Positions 18,030 through 27,432 of a DNA stretch of 64,000 bases are shown here, in pieces. The notes under the pieces are model-generated. The model was not told the origin of the DNA and did no database searches. It worked only from the letters and a program-made list of their open reading frames with translations. Numbering within the stretch: the stretch's first letter is position 1; each line of letters begins with the position of its first letter. The position numbers were made by a program, and so were the translations under genes. Source of the DNA: JAIVJZ01 sp035645695 (lineage in GTDB: Bacteria > Acidobacteriota > Blastocatellia > Pyrinomonadales > Pyrinomonadaceae); contig DASQMC010000030.1 of NCBI GenBank assembly GCA_035645695.1, forward strand, positions 62,001-126,000, read 5' to 3'.

Positions 18030-19151
18030 CTACCAGCCGCGTTGAATCTGCCAGCGGTCAACGATGCGCTCGCCTTCGAGCACGTTGTAGTGCGGATGCT
18101 GCGCGGCTGTGAGGCACGAGTGGTTGGCGAGTATGCGCAGGCGCGTGCCGACCTTCAATTGATCGAATAGCGCATCGTCGTGCGTCTCAATCATCCCGTG
18201 CTCCTGTGAAAGCGAGGCGACACGTAAGCCGAGATCGCGTCCTTCAACGTCGAGCACGCGCCCGTAGCCGCTGTCGGCGTCAACGTCCACCGCGCCGCGA
18301 TCTTTTGAGAGCGCGACGGCTCCCGCGTCGATCACCACTTTGCGTCGGGTGGAATCTCTATGCACGACCGACGCCAACACCGTCAGTGCGCAATCTTCAA
18401 AGCGACAACTGCCGAGCGTCGCCTGAAAAGCGTCGAAGAAGATGTAGTTGCCCGGCCGCGCTTCGTCGATGCCTTCGAGGTGTTCGACCGTCGAGATGGT
18501 CGGCGTCGAGCCGACGCTGACGACGGGCACGCTCAGACCGGCCGCGCGCAGGGCTGCGGCAAACTCGACCATCACATCGCGCTCGTGCCGCGCGACGGCG
18601 CGCAACTCTTCGAGGCCGCGGCTGTGGTAAGAATGCCCGGCGTGTGTCAGGATGCCCGCGAAGCGCAGGTGAGAGGCATCACTGATGCGACGCGGAATGT
18701 CAAAGGCTTCCTTCGTCTCCGGTTCGACGCCGCAACGGTGGTAACCGCAATCAACTTTTAAAAACAGATCGAGTTTGACGTTCGCCGCGCGCGCCGCGTC
18801 GTCGAGTTGGGCGGGGATTTCAGGGTCGTCCGTCAGTAACGCGAGGCGCTCGCACTCTCTCGCGAGTTTGACGGCGTCGGCGAACTTCCCCGGTTCGATG
18901 GGCACGGCATAAGTTATATCCGTGAAGCCGCGCGCGGCGAACCAGCGCGCCTCGGCGAGCGTCGAGACGGTGAGCGCGGGAGAATCGGCGGAGATTTGCA
19001 GGCGCGCCACCTCGGCGCACTTGTGCGTCTTGACGTGCGGGCGCAGGCGCGCGCCCATCCTCTCGACGCGGTCGCGCATGTGCTCGGCGTTTCGGCGCAC
19101 GCGCCGCGCGTCGAGCACGAGCGCGGGCGTAGGTAGTTCTGATAAATTCAT
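18030..19151 (-). CDS. D-threonine aldolase / D-serine dehydratase-like PLP enzyme
   Basis: 373 residues of the fold-type III alanine-racemase-like family. LRPHVKTHKCAEVARLQ carries the PLP Lys, and the C-terminal ANHSCLTAAQH provides the His and Cys that bind zinc in eukaryotic-type D-serine dehydratase and D-threonine aldolase. A role in D-amino-acid breakdown is likely; which substrate is preferred cannot be told. The gene is divergent from the ATP-grasp-like gene. Confidence 0.88.
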   Translation of the reverse strand: MNLSELPTPALVLDARRVRRNAEHMRDRVERMGARLRPHVKTHKCAEVARLQISADSPALTVSTLAEARWFAARGFTDITYAVPIEPGKFADAVKLARECERLALLTDDPEIPAQLDDAARAANVKLDLFLKVDCGYHRCGVEPETKEAFDIPRRISDASHLRFAGILTHAGHSYHSRGLEELRAVARHERDVMVEFAAALRAAGLSVPVVSVGSTPTISTVEHLEGIDEARPGNYIFFDAFQATLGSCRFEDCALTVLASVVHRDSTRRKVVIDAGAVALSKDRGAVDVDADSGYGRVLDVEGRDLGLRVASLSQEHGMIETHDDALFDQLKVGTRLRILANHSCLTAAQHPHYNVLEGERIVDRWQIQRGW

Positions 19152-19255
19152 ACGTGCGGAAGATGTTGCCGCAAAAGTTGCCGTGAGGGCAAACGAAATC
19201 CGTCCGGCGACGCGCCCGCGACGCGCTCTTTTTCCTCTCTCCTTAAATTACACAC

Positions 19256-20221
19256 ATGACTTCGAGACTCTGGCACATGAATGCCGACTTTGAGACGGAA
19301 CTGGCCGCGAGCGCGGGCGCGTACCGCCGTCCGGTCTCGTTCGTCGCGCTCAACCGCCGACTCGCCCCGCATCTCCTGTGGCTTGCGGACAGGGGAGACG
19401 CGCTGCTCGTCGAAGAGTCTCCGTCGGAATCTCTCGCAAGTGAAGCGGCGCGGCGCGGCGTCGAGGTGATTGCGCTCGCGTCGGCGAAGAAAGAGGCGGG
19501 CGGAATCTTTACGCCGTGGGGTTGGACGCACGGCGCGGTCGCCCTCGGCGAGCGCGTGGGGGCGCGCGTCTCGCCCGTCGCGCTCGAAACGGTCAGGCGT
19601 GTAAATTCCAAGCTGTGGAGCCACGCGCTGGAACGGGAACTCGGCATCGAGATGGCGGGCGCGTGCGTGGCCGCGAGTTTCGCGGAGTTGGCGGAAGCGG
19701 TGGCGCGCGCCTGCCCGCGCGCGGATGACAAGTGGGTGATTAAAAGCCCGTTCGGATTCGCGGCGCGCGAGCGCGTGCTCGGGCGCGGCGGGCGGCTCGA
19801 AGGGGCGCAGGCGACATGGGCGCGGCGACGATTTGCCAGTGGCGAGACGCTCATCTTTCAACCGTGGCTTGAGCGCGTGCGCGAATATGGCGTGACGATG
19901 GAGATCGCCCCCGGCGGAGAGATCGAGCTTGTGGGCATCAGCGATCTGCAAACGAACGGCGCGGGCACGGGCACGGGCTACCTGCTCGGTCGCAAAATAG
20001 ATTCGGCGCGGCGTGCGGAACTCGAAAATGTGGCGCGGTTGGTCGGCGCGCGTCTGTTTCGAGAGGGCTACACCGGGCCGGCCGGCGTGGACGCGCTCGA
20101 ACACACCGGGGGGCTGCACCCGCTCCTCGAAATCAACGCCCGCTACACGATGGGCTTCGTCGCACTGGCCGTCGAGCGCGCTCTGAAACCCCGGACGCCT
20201 ATGTTGTGGGAGCTGAAATAA
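19256..20221 (+). CDS. ATP-grasp-like protein of unknown substrate
   Basis: 321 residues. DKWVIKSPFGFAARERVLG, ETLIFQPWLERVREYGV and the C-terminal LLEINARYTMG (Glu and Asn expected to bind magnesium) fit the ATP-grasp fold. Such enzymes join a carboxylate to an amine through an acyl-phosphate. The N-terminal half (SFVALNRRLAPHLLWL) resembles a pre-ATP-grasp domain. No pathway partners are adjacent, so the substrate is open. Confidence 0.7.
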   Translation: MTSRLWHMNADFETELAASAGAYRRPVSFVALNRRLAPHLLWLADRGDALLVEESPSESLASEAARRGVEVIALASAKKEAGGIFTPWGWTHGAVALGERVGARVSPVALETVRRVNSKLWSHALERELGIEMAGACVAASFAELAEAVARACPRADDKWVIKSPFGFAARERVLGRGGRLEGAQATWARRRFASGETLIFQPWLERVREYGVTMEIAPGGEIELVGISDLQTNGAGTGTGYLLGRKIDSARRAELENVARLVGARLFREGYTGPAGVDALEHTGGLHPLLEINARYTMGFVALAVERALKPRTPMLWELK

Positions 20222-20305
20222 GGCGTGCGAGCGCAGGGCGCGGTTTCATCGTCGCCCTCTCGCGCACCATCATCGCCGTCCGCGTCCGTCGCCTTTCGCG
20301 GAAAC

Positions 20306-20701
20306 TCATCCGGCCTGCTTTCCTTTCGACTCCCGACCGGCGGGCGTCTTCGCGTAAGCCACGACGAACAGCGCGGCGAGAATCAAATCGAGCGCGGCGG
20401 GAACGAGCACGACCGGCGATACGCGATGCTGCAAATATAGAATTACGGCGGCGACGCCGAACCCCAGTTTTTCCAGCACGGCCGGAATCATCAACGGGCG
20501 AAAACGCACAGGGTCTCTCGCCAGAATCAGAAAGAGCACCTGCCACGCGACGGCCACCCCGATGAAGCCGTAAAAGTATTCCGGGTGTGTGATCCGCGGC
20601 GGGTAATTGCGCCCGTTATAGTCTTCCAGAAAGTATTGCGGCAAGAGCACGAGCAGGCCGTAGATGCCCGCGACGAGGAATACGACTTTCGCGAATTTCA
20701 T
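20306..20701 (-). CDS. Small four-helix membrane protein, unknown function
   Basis: 131 residues with hydrophobic segments near 5-25, 44-62, 72-90 and 96-117 and a basic C-terminal tail. An RYPPRITHPEYFYGF-like loop (NYPPRITHPEYFYG) lies between the first two helices. I do not recognise a function. It stands alone between a convergent and a codirectional gene. Confidence 0.7.
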   Translation of the reverse strand: MKFAKVVFLVAGIYGLLVLLPQYFLEDYNGRNYPPRITHPEYFYGFIGVAVAWQVLFLILARDPVRFRPLMIPAVLEKLGFGVAAVILYLQHRVSPVVLVPAALDLILAALFVVAYAKTPAGRESKGKQAG

Positions 20702-20811
20702 CTGCTTTCAAATCACCTCATGGGCGTGGAATCGGCCGTTGCAACCGGGCATTAAACCGGAAATACATATTCACGATTCGTTTCGTCCCGGCACGGGCGG
20801 CGCGGAGTAAT

Positions 20812-23739
20812 TTAGTCTTCGAGGAACCGCCCGCGAAAGAGCGGCTGCCCGGCCAGCGATGTGTGGAAGGCGTAAAGCAGAACCGCGCCTAGCACGAACA
20901 GTTGCAGGAGGAAACTCGTCGCGTACCACGCGGAGAACTCGGTGGTCACGGGGTAGAAAGGCACTATGTGCGAGAAGAAATGCGTCGCTATCAGGACGAG
21001 CAGCCCGAAGCGCGTGAGGGCTGTAAGCAGGAGAGTGGGTACGATTGCGCCGAGCAGCAAGCTGACCGGCGTCGCGTCGCCGAAGTTCAAGTTCAGCGCG
21101 ACGTAAAAGAGCAGCCACGTCGCCGCGATCCCGAGCCGCTTTCGCCGCAGCACCATCGTGAAGAAAAGCAGCACCGAAACGATGATGAAGGGAAACATCA
21201 GCGAGGACAGTGTTTGACTTAGCAGCAACGGGATGAAACCGCTCATGCCGAGCAGTCCGAACTCGTAGAGGAGATTGGAATTCATAAGGATGGAGGGCGG
21301 CTGCCGGTCGAACAGTCGCGGCAGGAGCGTCTGTGCATAGTTTGCGAGGGGAAACCCGAGGCCGAACATCGCTCCGATCAGCACGTCGCGCCCGATGAGC
21401 GGATCGCGAAAGTCTCCCGCGAGCAGGCGGCTCCACGAGATGATCCACTCAGGCCAACGCCGCCGGAGAAACGGTTCGAGCGCGAGATACATCAAGCCTA
21501 TGAAGAAAGCCCAGTAAACAGCCGACTGAAGCGCCACGACCAGTTGACCCATAACTTCGCCCACGGTGGGGACATGGTGCGCTAAGAAAACCCAGTGGAT
21601 CATTCTCAGCACGAAGATGAAGAGTGCGAGGCGAAAAGCCCCACGGCGGTCGCCGCGCCCCAGACGCAAATTTCTCCACGCGAGCAACACGCCGAGCGTG
21701 AGCGTGCCGAAATAGAAGGTGAGCAGAAACCCGACGAAAGTTTTCTGCGCGGCTGAAGCCTGGTAAGGCTCCTGCCGATCCGGCCGTTGCCACGAACCGA
21801 TCAACTCGAAATAGACGGGCTTGCCGCGATAGGCGGCGGCCTCCACCCTGAGCGGGAGTTCCGTTCTGCCGGGATAGGTTCCCTCCCACGCGGCGCGCTC
21901 GTCGGTGTGGCGCGGCGGCGTCCAACGCGACTCCGTCCGGCGGAAGTTTGCGATGTCGAGTCCCGCGTCCTGAAAAAACAAAGACCAGTCGGACGCGCCG
22001 TTCGCGTTCGCGCCGTTCGCGTTCGCGCCGCTCGCGTTCGCGTCGCCCGTCTTCGCGTTAGCGTCGCCCGCCTCGTCCACCTGCGGCGGCGCGGCCTCGA
22101 AGTAAGTTAAACGCCCCGTCGTGTCGAGCTTGACGAGCACCATGCCGGAGACTTCGTTCGGCGGGTCGAGCGGGCTGATCTGCCAGTAGTCGTAAGCCTC
22201 CAGATAGCGAGGACTCTGGCGATACCAGAAAGTGACGGGGGCGGGTTGCCCAGTCTTAAGTTTCTCCCAACGCTCCGCCGACGCGTCCTGCTTCATCACG
22301 TATTCAAGATACTCATATTCCGCGACAAACCCGCGCGCCGTATCGAGCGGCGAAACGTACCCGGCCTTTCGACTAATCTCCGCCGCGCGCTCTTTGAGAT
22401 CGTCCGGCGATTTTTTGAGCGGCACGAAGCGGTGAAGCGAAATCCGACCGGAGAAAAACACGATGACGACAACGGCGACGAACGCCGCCGCGAGCAATGC
22501 GAGGGCGACCGGCGGCGAGAGGCTGCCTTGTTTGGGCGCGGCGGCGACCATCTCGGGCGAAGGCGTCTCGCCGGCGGCGAGCGCGGCGGCGAGCGGGTCG
22601 CCGCCGGGCAGAGCGGCGGCCACCTGTAACGCCGAGGCGGGGCGCGCGTCCGGGTCACGTTCAAGGCAGCGGAGTATGACGCGCTCCACGAGCGGGTCGA
22701 GATCGGCGATTAATTGCGAGGGGCTGGTGGGCGTGGTGTCGCTGCGGCGCAGGCGCAGCATGTCGCCGAGGTTCGCCGCCTCGAACGCCTTCCTGCCGGT
22801 GAAGACTTCGTAGAGCACGAGGCCGAGCGAGTAGATGTCGCTGGCGACGGTCAACTCGCGCCCGTCGAGTTGTTCGGGCGACATGTAGGCGGGCGTGCCC
22901 GCCACTTCGCGCGCGGCGTTGAGATTTTCGGTGAGGGCGGCGATGCCGAAATCCGTGATGCGCACGTCGCCGCGCTCGTCGAGCATGATGTTGGCGGGCT
23001 TGAGGTCGCGGTGGAGCACGCCCCGGTCGTGGATGGCTGCGAGGCCGCCGCAGAGTTGGCGCGCGACCTCGACGGCCTTGTCGTGCGGCAGGCGTTTGAT
23101 GCGCTTCAGCAACGAAGCGAGTTCTTCGCCGCGCACGAACTCCATCGAGATGAAATGTTGCCCCTCGTATTCGCCCACGTCGTAGACGCGGCAGACGTGG
23201 CGATGCGAAATCTGGCGCGCGACGCTCACCTCCTGATAGAAGCGCGCGAGCGCGGACGCTCCATCCGCCGAGAGCGTTTCGGGAAGAAACTTGAGCGCGA
23301 CCGGCTGCTTGAGTTTGAGATCGTCGGCGCGGTAAACCTCGCCCATGCCGCCGCGACCGAGCAGACCGGCGATGCGGTAACGTTCGGCCAGCACATCGCC
23401 GGGGACGAACCGCGCATCGTCTATCGAGCCGGAAACGGAATGAGCCTGCGAACGCTTCGACGAATCTTTTTGACCGGCGAGCGCCGCCGCCGCTCCCGCG
23501 CCGGACGGAGGGCGAGCGTCGGGCTGGCCGGTCATCAACCGCGCGGCAGCGTCGAAGATCGGCGTTTCGATGAAGTCTTCGGCCTGACGGTCGAAGGCGA
23601 GCATCTTCTCGACCTCGCGGCGCAGGGCTTCGTCGCCCGCGCAGGCCACGGCGAGAAATGCCGCGCGCTCCCCCTGGTCTTCGCGTTCGAGCGCGGCCTC
23701 GAAGAGTTCGTCAATTTGTCGCCAGCGGTCGTGTCTCAT
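20812..23739 (-). CDS. Membrane serine/threonine protein kinase
   Basis: 975 residues from ATG 23739, after AAGGAGG. A short helical N-terminus (1-70) typical of bacterial Hanks-type kinases paired with ECF sigma factors leads to the kinase domain (about 121-385) with GRGGMGEVY, the ATP Lys in VALKFL, HRDLKPAN and ITDFGIA. One membrane helix near 405 precedes a periplasmic region of some 290 residues, and about six C-terminal helices follow. A periplasmic stretch near residues 570-585 is a short Asn/Ala/Gly repeat (NANGANANGAN). It overlaps the sigma factor gene by 29 bp. Confidence 0.93.
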   Translation of the reverse strand: MRHDRWRQIDELFEAALEREDQGERAAFLAVACAGDEALRREVEKMLAFDRQAEDFIETPIFDAAARLMTGQPDARPPSGAGAAAALAGQKDSSKRSQAHSVSGSIDDARFVPGDVLAERYRIAGLLGRGGMGEVYRADDLKLKQPVALKFLPETLSADGASALARFYQEVSVARQISHRHVCRVYDVGEYEGQHFISMEFVRGEELASLLKRIKRLPHDKAVEVARQLCGGLAAIHDRGVLHRDLKPANIMLDERGDVRITDFGIAALTENLNAAREVAGTPAYMSPEQLDGRELTVASDIYSLGLVLYEVFTGRKAFEAANLGDMLRLRRSDTTPTSPSQLIADLDPLVERVILRCLERDPDARPASALQVAAALPGGDPLAAALAAGETPSPEMVAAAPKQGSLSPPVALALLAAAFVAVVVIVFFSGRISLHRFVPLKKSPDDLKERAAEISRKAGYVSPLDTARGFVAEYEYLEYVMKQDASAERWEKLKTGQPAPVTFWYRQSPRYLEAYDYWQISPLDPPNEVSGMVLVKLDTTGRLTYFEAAPPQVDEAGDANAKTGDANASGANANGANANGASDWSLFFQDAGLDIANFRRTESRWTPPRHTDERAAWEGTYPGRTELPLRVEAAAYRGKPVYFELIGSWQRPDRQEPYQASAAQKTFVGFLLTFYFGTLTLGVLLAWRNLRLGRGDRRGAFRLALFIFVLRMIHWVFLAHHVPTVGEVMGQLVVALQSAVYWAFFIGLMYLALEPFLRRRWPEWIISWSRLLAGDFRDPLIGRDVLIGAMFGLGFPLANYAQTLLPRLFDRQPPSILMNSNLLYEFGLLGMSGFIPLLLSQTLSSLMFPFIIVSVLLFFTMVLRRKRLGIAATWLLFYVALNLNFGDATPVSLLLGAIVPTLLLTALTRFGLLVLIATHFFSHIVPFYPVTTEFSAWYATSFLLQLFVLGAVLLYAFHTSLAGQPLFRGRFLED

Positions 23740-24313
23740 CGCCGCCTCCTTCGGCGAGCGCGCGATAGAGCCACGCCTTCGCCCGCCGCCACTCGCGCCT
23801 GACGGTCGTCGGAGAAATGCGCAGCACCTCGGCCGTCTCCTCGATCCCGAGTCCCGCGAAATAACGCAGTTCGACGATCCTTCCCTTTTGCGGGTCGAAG
23901 GCTTCAAGCGCGCAGAGAGCTTCTTCGAGCGCGAGGAAATCCGTCGCGCGCCCGCCCTCAAGCATCGCCGCCTCGTCGAGTGAAACCTGAATCGCGCCGC
24001 CCCCGCGCTTGTCGCGCGCGTTCGCCCGCGCGTGATCGATCAGGATGTGTCGCATCACCTGCGCGCAGACGGCGTAGAAGTGGGCGCGATCCTGCCAGCT
24101 CACGTCCTCGCGCCCGGAAAGGCGTATGAACGCCTCGTTGACGAGCGCGGTGGCCTGCAAGGTGTGGCCGTCGCGCTCGCGGCTCATCTGCCGGCGGGCG
24201 ATGCGGCGCAGTTCCGCATAGACGAGCGGGGTGAGTTTTTCGAGCGCCTCGCGGTCGCCCTTGCCCCACTCGGCAAGCAGTCCGGTGATCTCTTGTTTGG
24301 AGATAGTCGTCAT
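23711..24313 (-). CDS. ECF-type sigma factor paired with Ser/Thr kinase
   Basis: 200 residues of the sigma-70 ECF-like group found next to Hanks kinases. Region 2 (LVYAELRRIARRQM, then LVNEAFIRLSGRE and AHFYAVCAQVMRHILIDHAR) and region 4 (IVELRYFAGLGIEETAEVLRISPTTVRREWRRAKAWL) are clear. No anti-sigma gene is present, and the overlapping kinase probably controls activity. The 29-bp overlap implies coupled translation. Confidence 0.94.
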   Translation of the reverse strand: MTTISKQEITGLLAEWGKGDREALEKLTPLVYAELRRIARRQMSRERDGHTLQATALVNEAFIRLSGREDVSWQDRAHFYAVCAQVMRHILIDHARANARDKRGGGAIQVSLDEAAMLEGGRATDFLALEEALCALEAFDPQKGRIVELRYFAGLGIEETAEVLRISPTTVRREWRRAKAWLYRALAEGGGDETRPLATN

Positions 24314-24531
24314 GTGCGCGTTCGGCCCCGGCGAGGCGTCGCATGCAAAAGCGCGCGGATTGTATCACCCAAAAAAAATTGTGAAAGATTTTTTCTCAGA
24401 GGTGGACACTTTTCGCTCCGGTTGTCGCTTTCCTCAGTGAGCGCGGATATAGCCCGGCAGGCGCGAGGGCGCGAACGCCGCGACGCCCCGCGAGGCGCGT
24501 CAACAAAAATTTTCGAGCGGAGAAAATCGAC

Positions 24532-24708
24532 ATGCGAACTTCAACCACGGAAAAGAACACAGAGGCGCGGATGCTTTGCGCCATCACACTGACCTGCTAC
24601 GTGACGACGCTGGCCGGGCTGCTCACGATGGGTTATTCGATGTTTTCGCTCGCCGCGTGCTCGCTCGACGAGAACATCTTAGGCGTCTATTCGCGTCAGA
24701 TTTTTTAA
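24532..24708 (+). CDS. Small hypothetical membrane protein (58 residues)
   Basis: ATG 24532 follows GCGGAGAAA at a suitable distance, and the frame ends at TAA 24708. It encodes a polar N-terminus, then a hydrophobic stretch (about residues 15-42, with Cys16 and Cys22) and a short C-terminal tail ending in GVYSRQIF. No family is recognised. It lies between the divergent sigma factor gene and the SnoaL-like gene. Confidence 0.45.
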   Translation: MRTSTTEKNTEARMLCAITLTCYVTTLAGLLTMGYSMFSLAACSLDENILGVYSRQIF

Positions 24709-24799
24709 ACATGCGGCCTGACGGCCATGCGCCAACGTCGCGGCCGTCGGTTCCCGATTCCAGTTACCAACTTCTAACACTTCACACAGGAGAAACGAG

Positions 24800-25333
24800 A
24801 TGAAAACCTACACGCTAAACAACCGCCGCTTCCTTTGCATCCTGACAGCCCTCGTCGTCGCCGCCTGTTGCGCGCCGGGAGGTTACGCCCGCCCGTCAAC
24901 CGTGCCCGACACGAACGCGGCCGACGAGGCCGCCATACGCGAAAACGTGCGCGGGATGGAAGTTGGCTGGAACACGAAAAGCGGCGCGCTCTTTGCGAAG
25001 TCGTTTGCCGCCGACGCCGATTACGTCGTCGTCAACGGCATGCACATACGCGGGCGCGAGGCCATCGCACAAGGCCACCAGCGCATCTTCGACACCATCT
25101 ATAAGAACTCGACTGTCACTATCGCGGTCAAACAGATTCGCTTCCTTCGCCCCGACGTGGCCGTCGTACACGTACAGGGCGTCAACAAGGTTCGGCAAGG
25201 TGAAGAGACGCGCGAGATGAACGCAATGATCACGCTCGTGCTGACGAAAGAGAAAGGTGAATGGAAGATCGCGGCGTTTCAAAACACGCAGATCGCCCCT
25301 GACCAGGCGCGTACCTCCGTCCCCGCACGTTAA
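24800..25333 (+). CDS. Secreted SnoaL/DUF4440-like protein
   Basis: 177 residues with a signal peptide (about 1-30, ending CCAPGGYA, possibly a lipoprotein-like Cys) and one NTF2-like domain: EVGWNTKSGALFAKSFAADADYVVVNGMHIRGREAI and WKIAAFQNTQI. The SgcJ/EcaC group is used as ligand-binding or isomerase-like folds; no catalytic role can be assigned. CAGGAGAAACGAG precedes the start. Confidence 0.85.
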   Translation: MKTYTLNNRRFLCILTALVVAACCAPGGYARPSTVPDTNAADEAAIRENVRGMEVGWNTKSGALFAKSFAADADYVVVNGMHIRGREAIAQGHQRIFDTIYKNSTVTIAVKQIRFLRPDVAVVHVQGVNKVRQGEETREMNAMITLVLTKEKGEWKIAAFQNTQIAPDQARTSVPAR

Positions 25334-25503
25334 AAATTTAATCGGAGCAAGCGAAAGGTGAATCGGACATCGCGCTCGGGGCGGCGTTCGCCGGGTTCGG
25401 ATGGCAAGTTCCGGCTCGCCCGGCCGTGTGGGAAAATTCAGGTCGCGTTGAAACTATGAATGAAGCTTTGCCGGGCGCGTTGCGGGCGAGCGCGTGACAA
25501 TCG

Positions 25504-26094
25504 TCAGGCGCGGTCGGATTCCAGCGCGAGTTCGTCGTCTCTGAAATTGATTCGTTCCGGGATCGCTCCCAACTCGACATTGTACGTCGAGCGAATCGAC
25601 TCTTTCGGCGCGGGCTGAGGCCACACCGGAATCCACGCGCCGAGTTTATGACTCTCGACGCACGCGCGAAAGTACTTTTCGTGCTCCCATTCCACTTCCG
25701 CCATCGTGAGCAGGCAGTCTACAAATTCCGCGTGGCCTGCGCGCGAAGCGTGCCGCGCGGCCGTCTCATATTCGTTGATGTTTCGGCTCTCAAGTTTTCC
25801 CGCCCCGTACATCGGCAGCAGCCAGCCGGTGACGTGGCACATCGCGCCGAGCGCACGCCCGATGACGATTGCGCGAAGCTCGCGCGTGCGGTCGGGCTCC
25901 GCGCCGACTTGTTCGAGCATCCGCCCCACGAGTCGCCTGTGATGCCATTCCTCTTCCTCGATCCGGCGAATGCGCGTCCTCGTCGCTTCATCCTTTACCG
26001 AACGCCAGTGGCCGCGATAGGCATACGCCGCCGCCATCTCGGCGGAGTATGCGAGCCGCAGTATGTTGATTAGTTCGTCGAGGTGAGATGTCAT
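25504..26094 (-). CDS. Ferritin-like / COQ7-like di-iron protein
   Basis: 196 residues with four helices bearing likely iron ligands: Glu in SAEMAAAYAY, the E-x-x-H set in RRIEEEEWHHRR, Glu in INEYETAARH and EVEWEHEKYF. This matches the ferritin-like fold related to demethoxyubiquinone hydroxylase. Whether it hydroxylates quinones or stores or oxidises iron is unknown. Confidence 0.8.
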   Translation of the reverse strand: MTSHLDELINILRLAYSAEMAAAYAYRGHWRSVKDEATRTRIRRIEEEEWHHRRLVGRMLEQVGAEPDRTRELRAIVIGRALGAMCHVTGWLLPMYGAGKLESRNINEYETAARHASRAGHAEFVDCLLTMAEVEWEHEKYFRACVESHKLGAWIPVWPQPAPKESIRSTYNVELGAIPERINFRDDELALESDRA

Positions 26095-26219
26095 CCGCCC
26101 GCGATTGTAGGGGCGGCGCGTGCGGGATGCAACCGGGTTGAGAAACTACGAAAACTTTCCCCTTGCCCGCCCGTCGCTGATATTTTCCGCGCGCGGAAAC
26201 TTTCGACGGCGGCCATCCC

Positions 26220-26364
26220 GGCCTCCGGTTAGTGCGTGCTCGGCGGCGACGCCTCCCGGCGCGATCTCGCCCATACGCGCAAGGTCTGAGGGCGTGATGC
26301 GAACTTCGAGCGCGTCCAAGTCCTCCGCCGGATACTTGCGCGCTCTCCCGAATCCGTCGCCGGT
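26220..26364 (-). pseudogene. C-terminal remnant of an aldo/keto reductase
   Basis: Reading down from 26364, the frame right after a TAA gives RARKYPAEDLDALEVRITP, then SDLARMGEIAPGGVAAEHA. This is the usual end of aldo/keto reductases (D-L-x-x-L/M-x-x-I-A-P-x-G-x-A-A). No start codon, barrel or active-site Tyr remains, and the frame drifts on to a TAG at 26146. The 294-bp gap between the ferritin-like and alcohol dehydrogenase genes therefore holds a decayed gene. Confidence 0.55.
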
Positions 26365-26388
26365 TTATTGATTAGCGTTTCAAGACGC

Positions 26389-27432
26389 TCACAGGGATTT
26401 CATGTCGATGACGAAGCGATAGCGCACATCGCCTTTGATCGTCCGTTCGTAAGCCTCGTTGATGCTGCCGATGGGAATCACCTCCACGTCCGAGGAGACG
26501 TTTCGCTCCGCGCAGTAATCGAGCATCTCCTGCGTTTCGCGGATGCCGCCGATCATCGAACCGGCGAGCCGCCTGTTGTTCGTGATGAGCGAGAAGGCGT
26601 TCACCTCGCCGGGCTTTTCCGGCGCGCCGACGAGCACCATCGTCGCATCGCGGCGCAGCAGGTTGATGTACATGTTGAGATCGTGCTGGGCGGAAACGGT
26701 GTCGAGGATAAAGTCGAACGTGCCCGCGAGCGGTTCGAGGTTCTGCGGGTCTTTCGTCACGACGAAGTGGCGCGCGCCGAGACGACGCGCATCCGCCTCT
26801 TTCGATTGCGAAGTGCTGAAGACCGTGACCTCCGCGCCCATCGAAGCGGCGAGTTTGACGCCCATGTGGCCGAGGCCGCCGAGGCCGACGACCCCGACGC
26901 GCTGCCCCTCGCCCACGTCGAAGCGACGCAGCGGCGAATACGTAGTGATCCCGGCGCAGAGCAGAGGGGCGACCGTTTCCGGCGACAGGTTGCCGGGAAT
27001 CTTCAAAGTGTAATTTTCGTCAACGACGATTTGATTTGAATAGCCTCCGTAGGTGGGCGTCTGCTCGTCCTTTTCAGTTCCGTTGTAAGTGGCGACGAGG
27101 TGCTTCCGGCAGTGTTGCTCCTCGCCCGCGCGGCAATTCTCGCAGGCGCGGCAGGAATCCACGAAACATCCGACGCCCGCCAGGTCGCCCTCCCTGAAAC
27201 GCGCGACCTCCGCGCCGACGCGCGCGATGCGCCCGACGATCTCGTGGCCGGGAACCATCGGATAAATCGAATTGTCCCATTCGTTGCGCGCCTGATGAAT
27301 GTCCGAGTGGCAAACCCCGCAGTAGAGTATTTCGATAAGCACATCGTGCGCGCCGAGTTCGCGCCGCTCGAATTCGAAAGGTGCGAGCGGCGTGGTTGCC
27401 CCCGTGGTTGCGTATCCGCGTGTCTTTAACAT
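26389..27432 (-). CDS. Zinc-dependent alcohol dehydrogenase
   Basis: 347 residues of the medium-chain dehydrogenase family (YahK/cinnamyl-alcohol type). Catalytic zinc ligands are in CGVCHSDIHQ and PGHEIVGRI. Structural zinc is held by the four cysteines of DSCRACENCRAGEEQHC. The Rossmann motif is VGVVGLGGLGHMGVK. It should interconvert aldehydes and alcohols with NADP(H). Confidence 0.94.
   Translation of the reverse strand: MLKTRGYATTGATTPLAPFEFERRELGAHDVLIEILYCGVCHSDIHQARNEWDNSIYPMVPGHEIVGRIARVGAEVARFREGDLAGVGCFVDSCRACENCRAGEEQHCRKHLVATYNGTEKDEQTPTYGGYSNQIVVDENYTLKIPGNLSPETVAPLLCAGITTYSPLRRFDVGEGQRVGVVGLGGLGHMGVKLAASMGAEVTVFSTSQSKEADARRLGARHFVVTKDPQNLEPLAGTFDFILDTVSAQHDLNMYINLLRRDATMVLVGAPEKPGEVNAFSLITNNRRLAGSMIGGIRETQEMLDYCAERNVSSDVEVIPIGSINEAYERTIKGDVRYRFVIDMKSL

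Noticed and set aside
19268..19284. TGGCAC-like sigma-54 site
   Set aside because: The -12 half is not at the correct spacing and the match lies inside a coding sequence.
23740..23961. 74-codon extension of the Ser/Thr kinase
   Set aside because: It overlaps the sigma factor reading frame, and ATG 23739 has a strong ribosome site.
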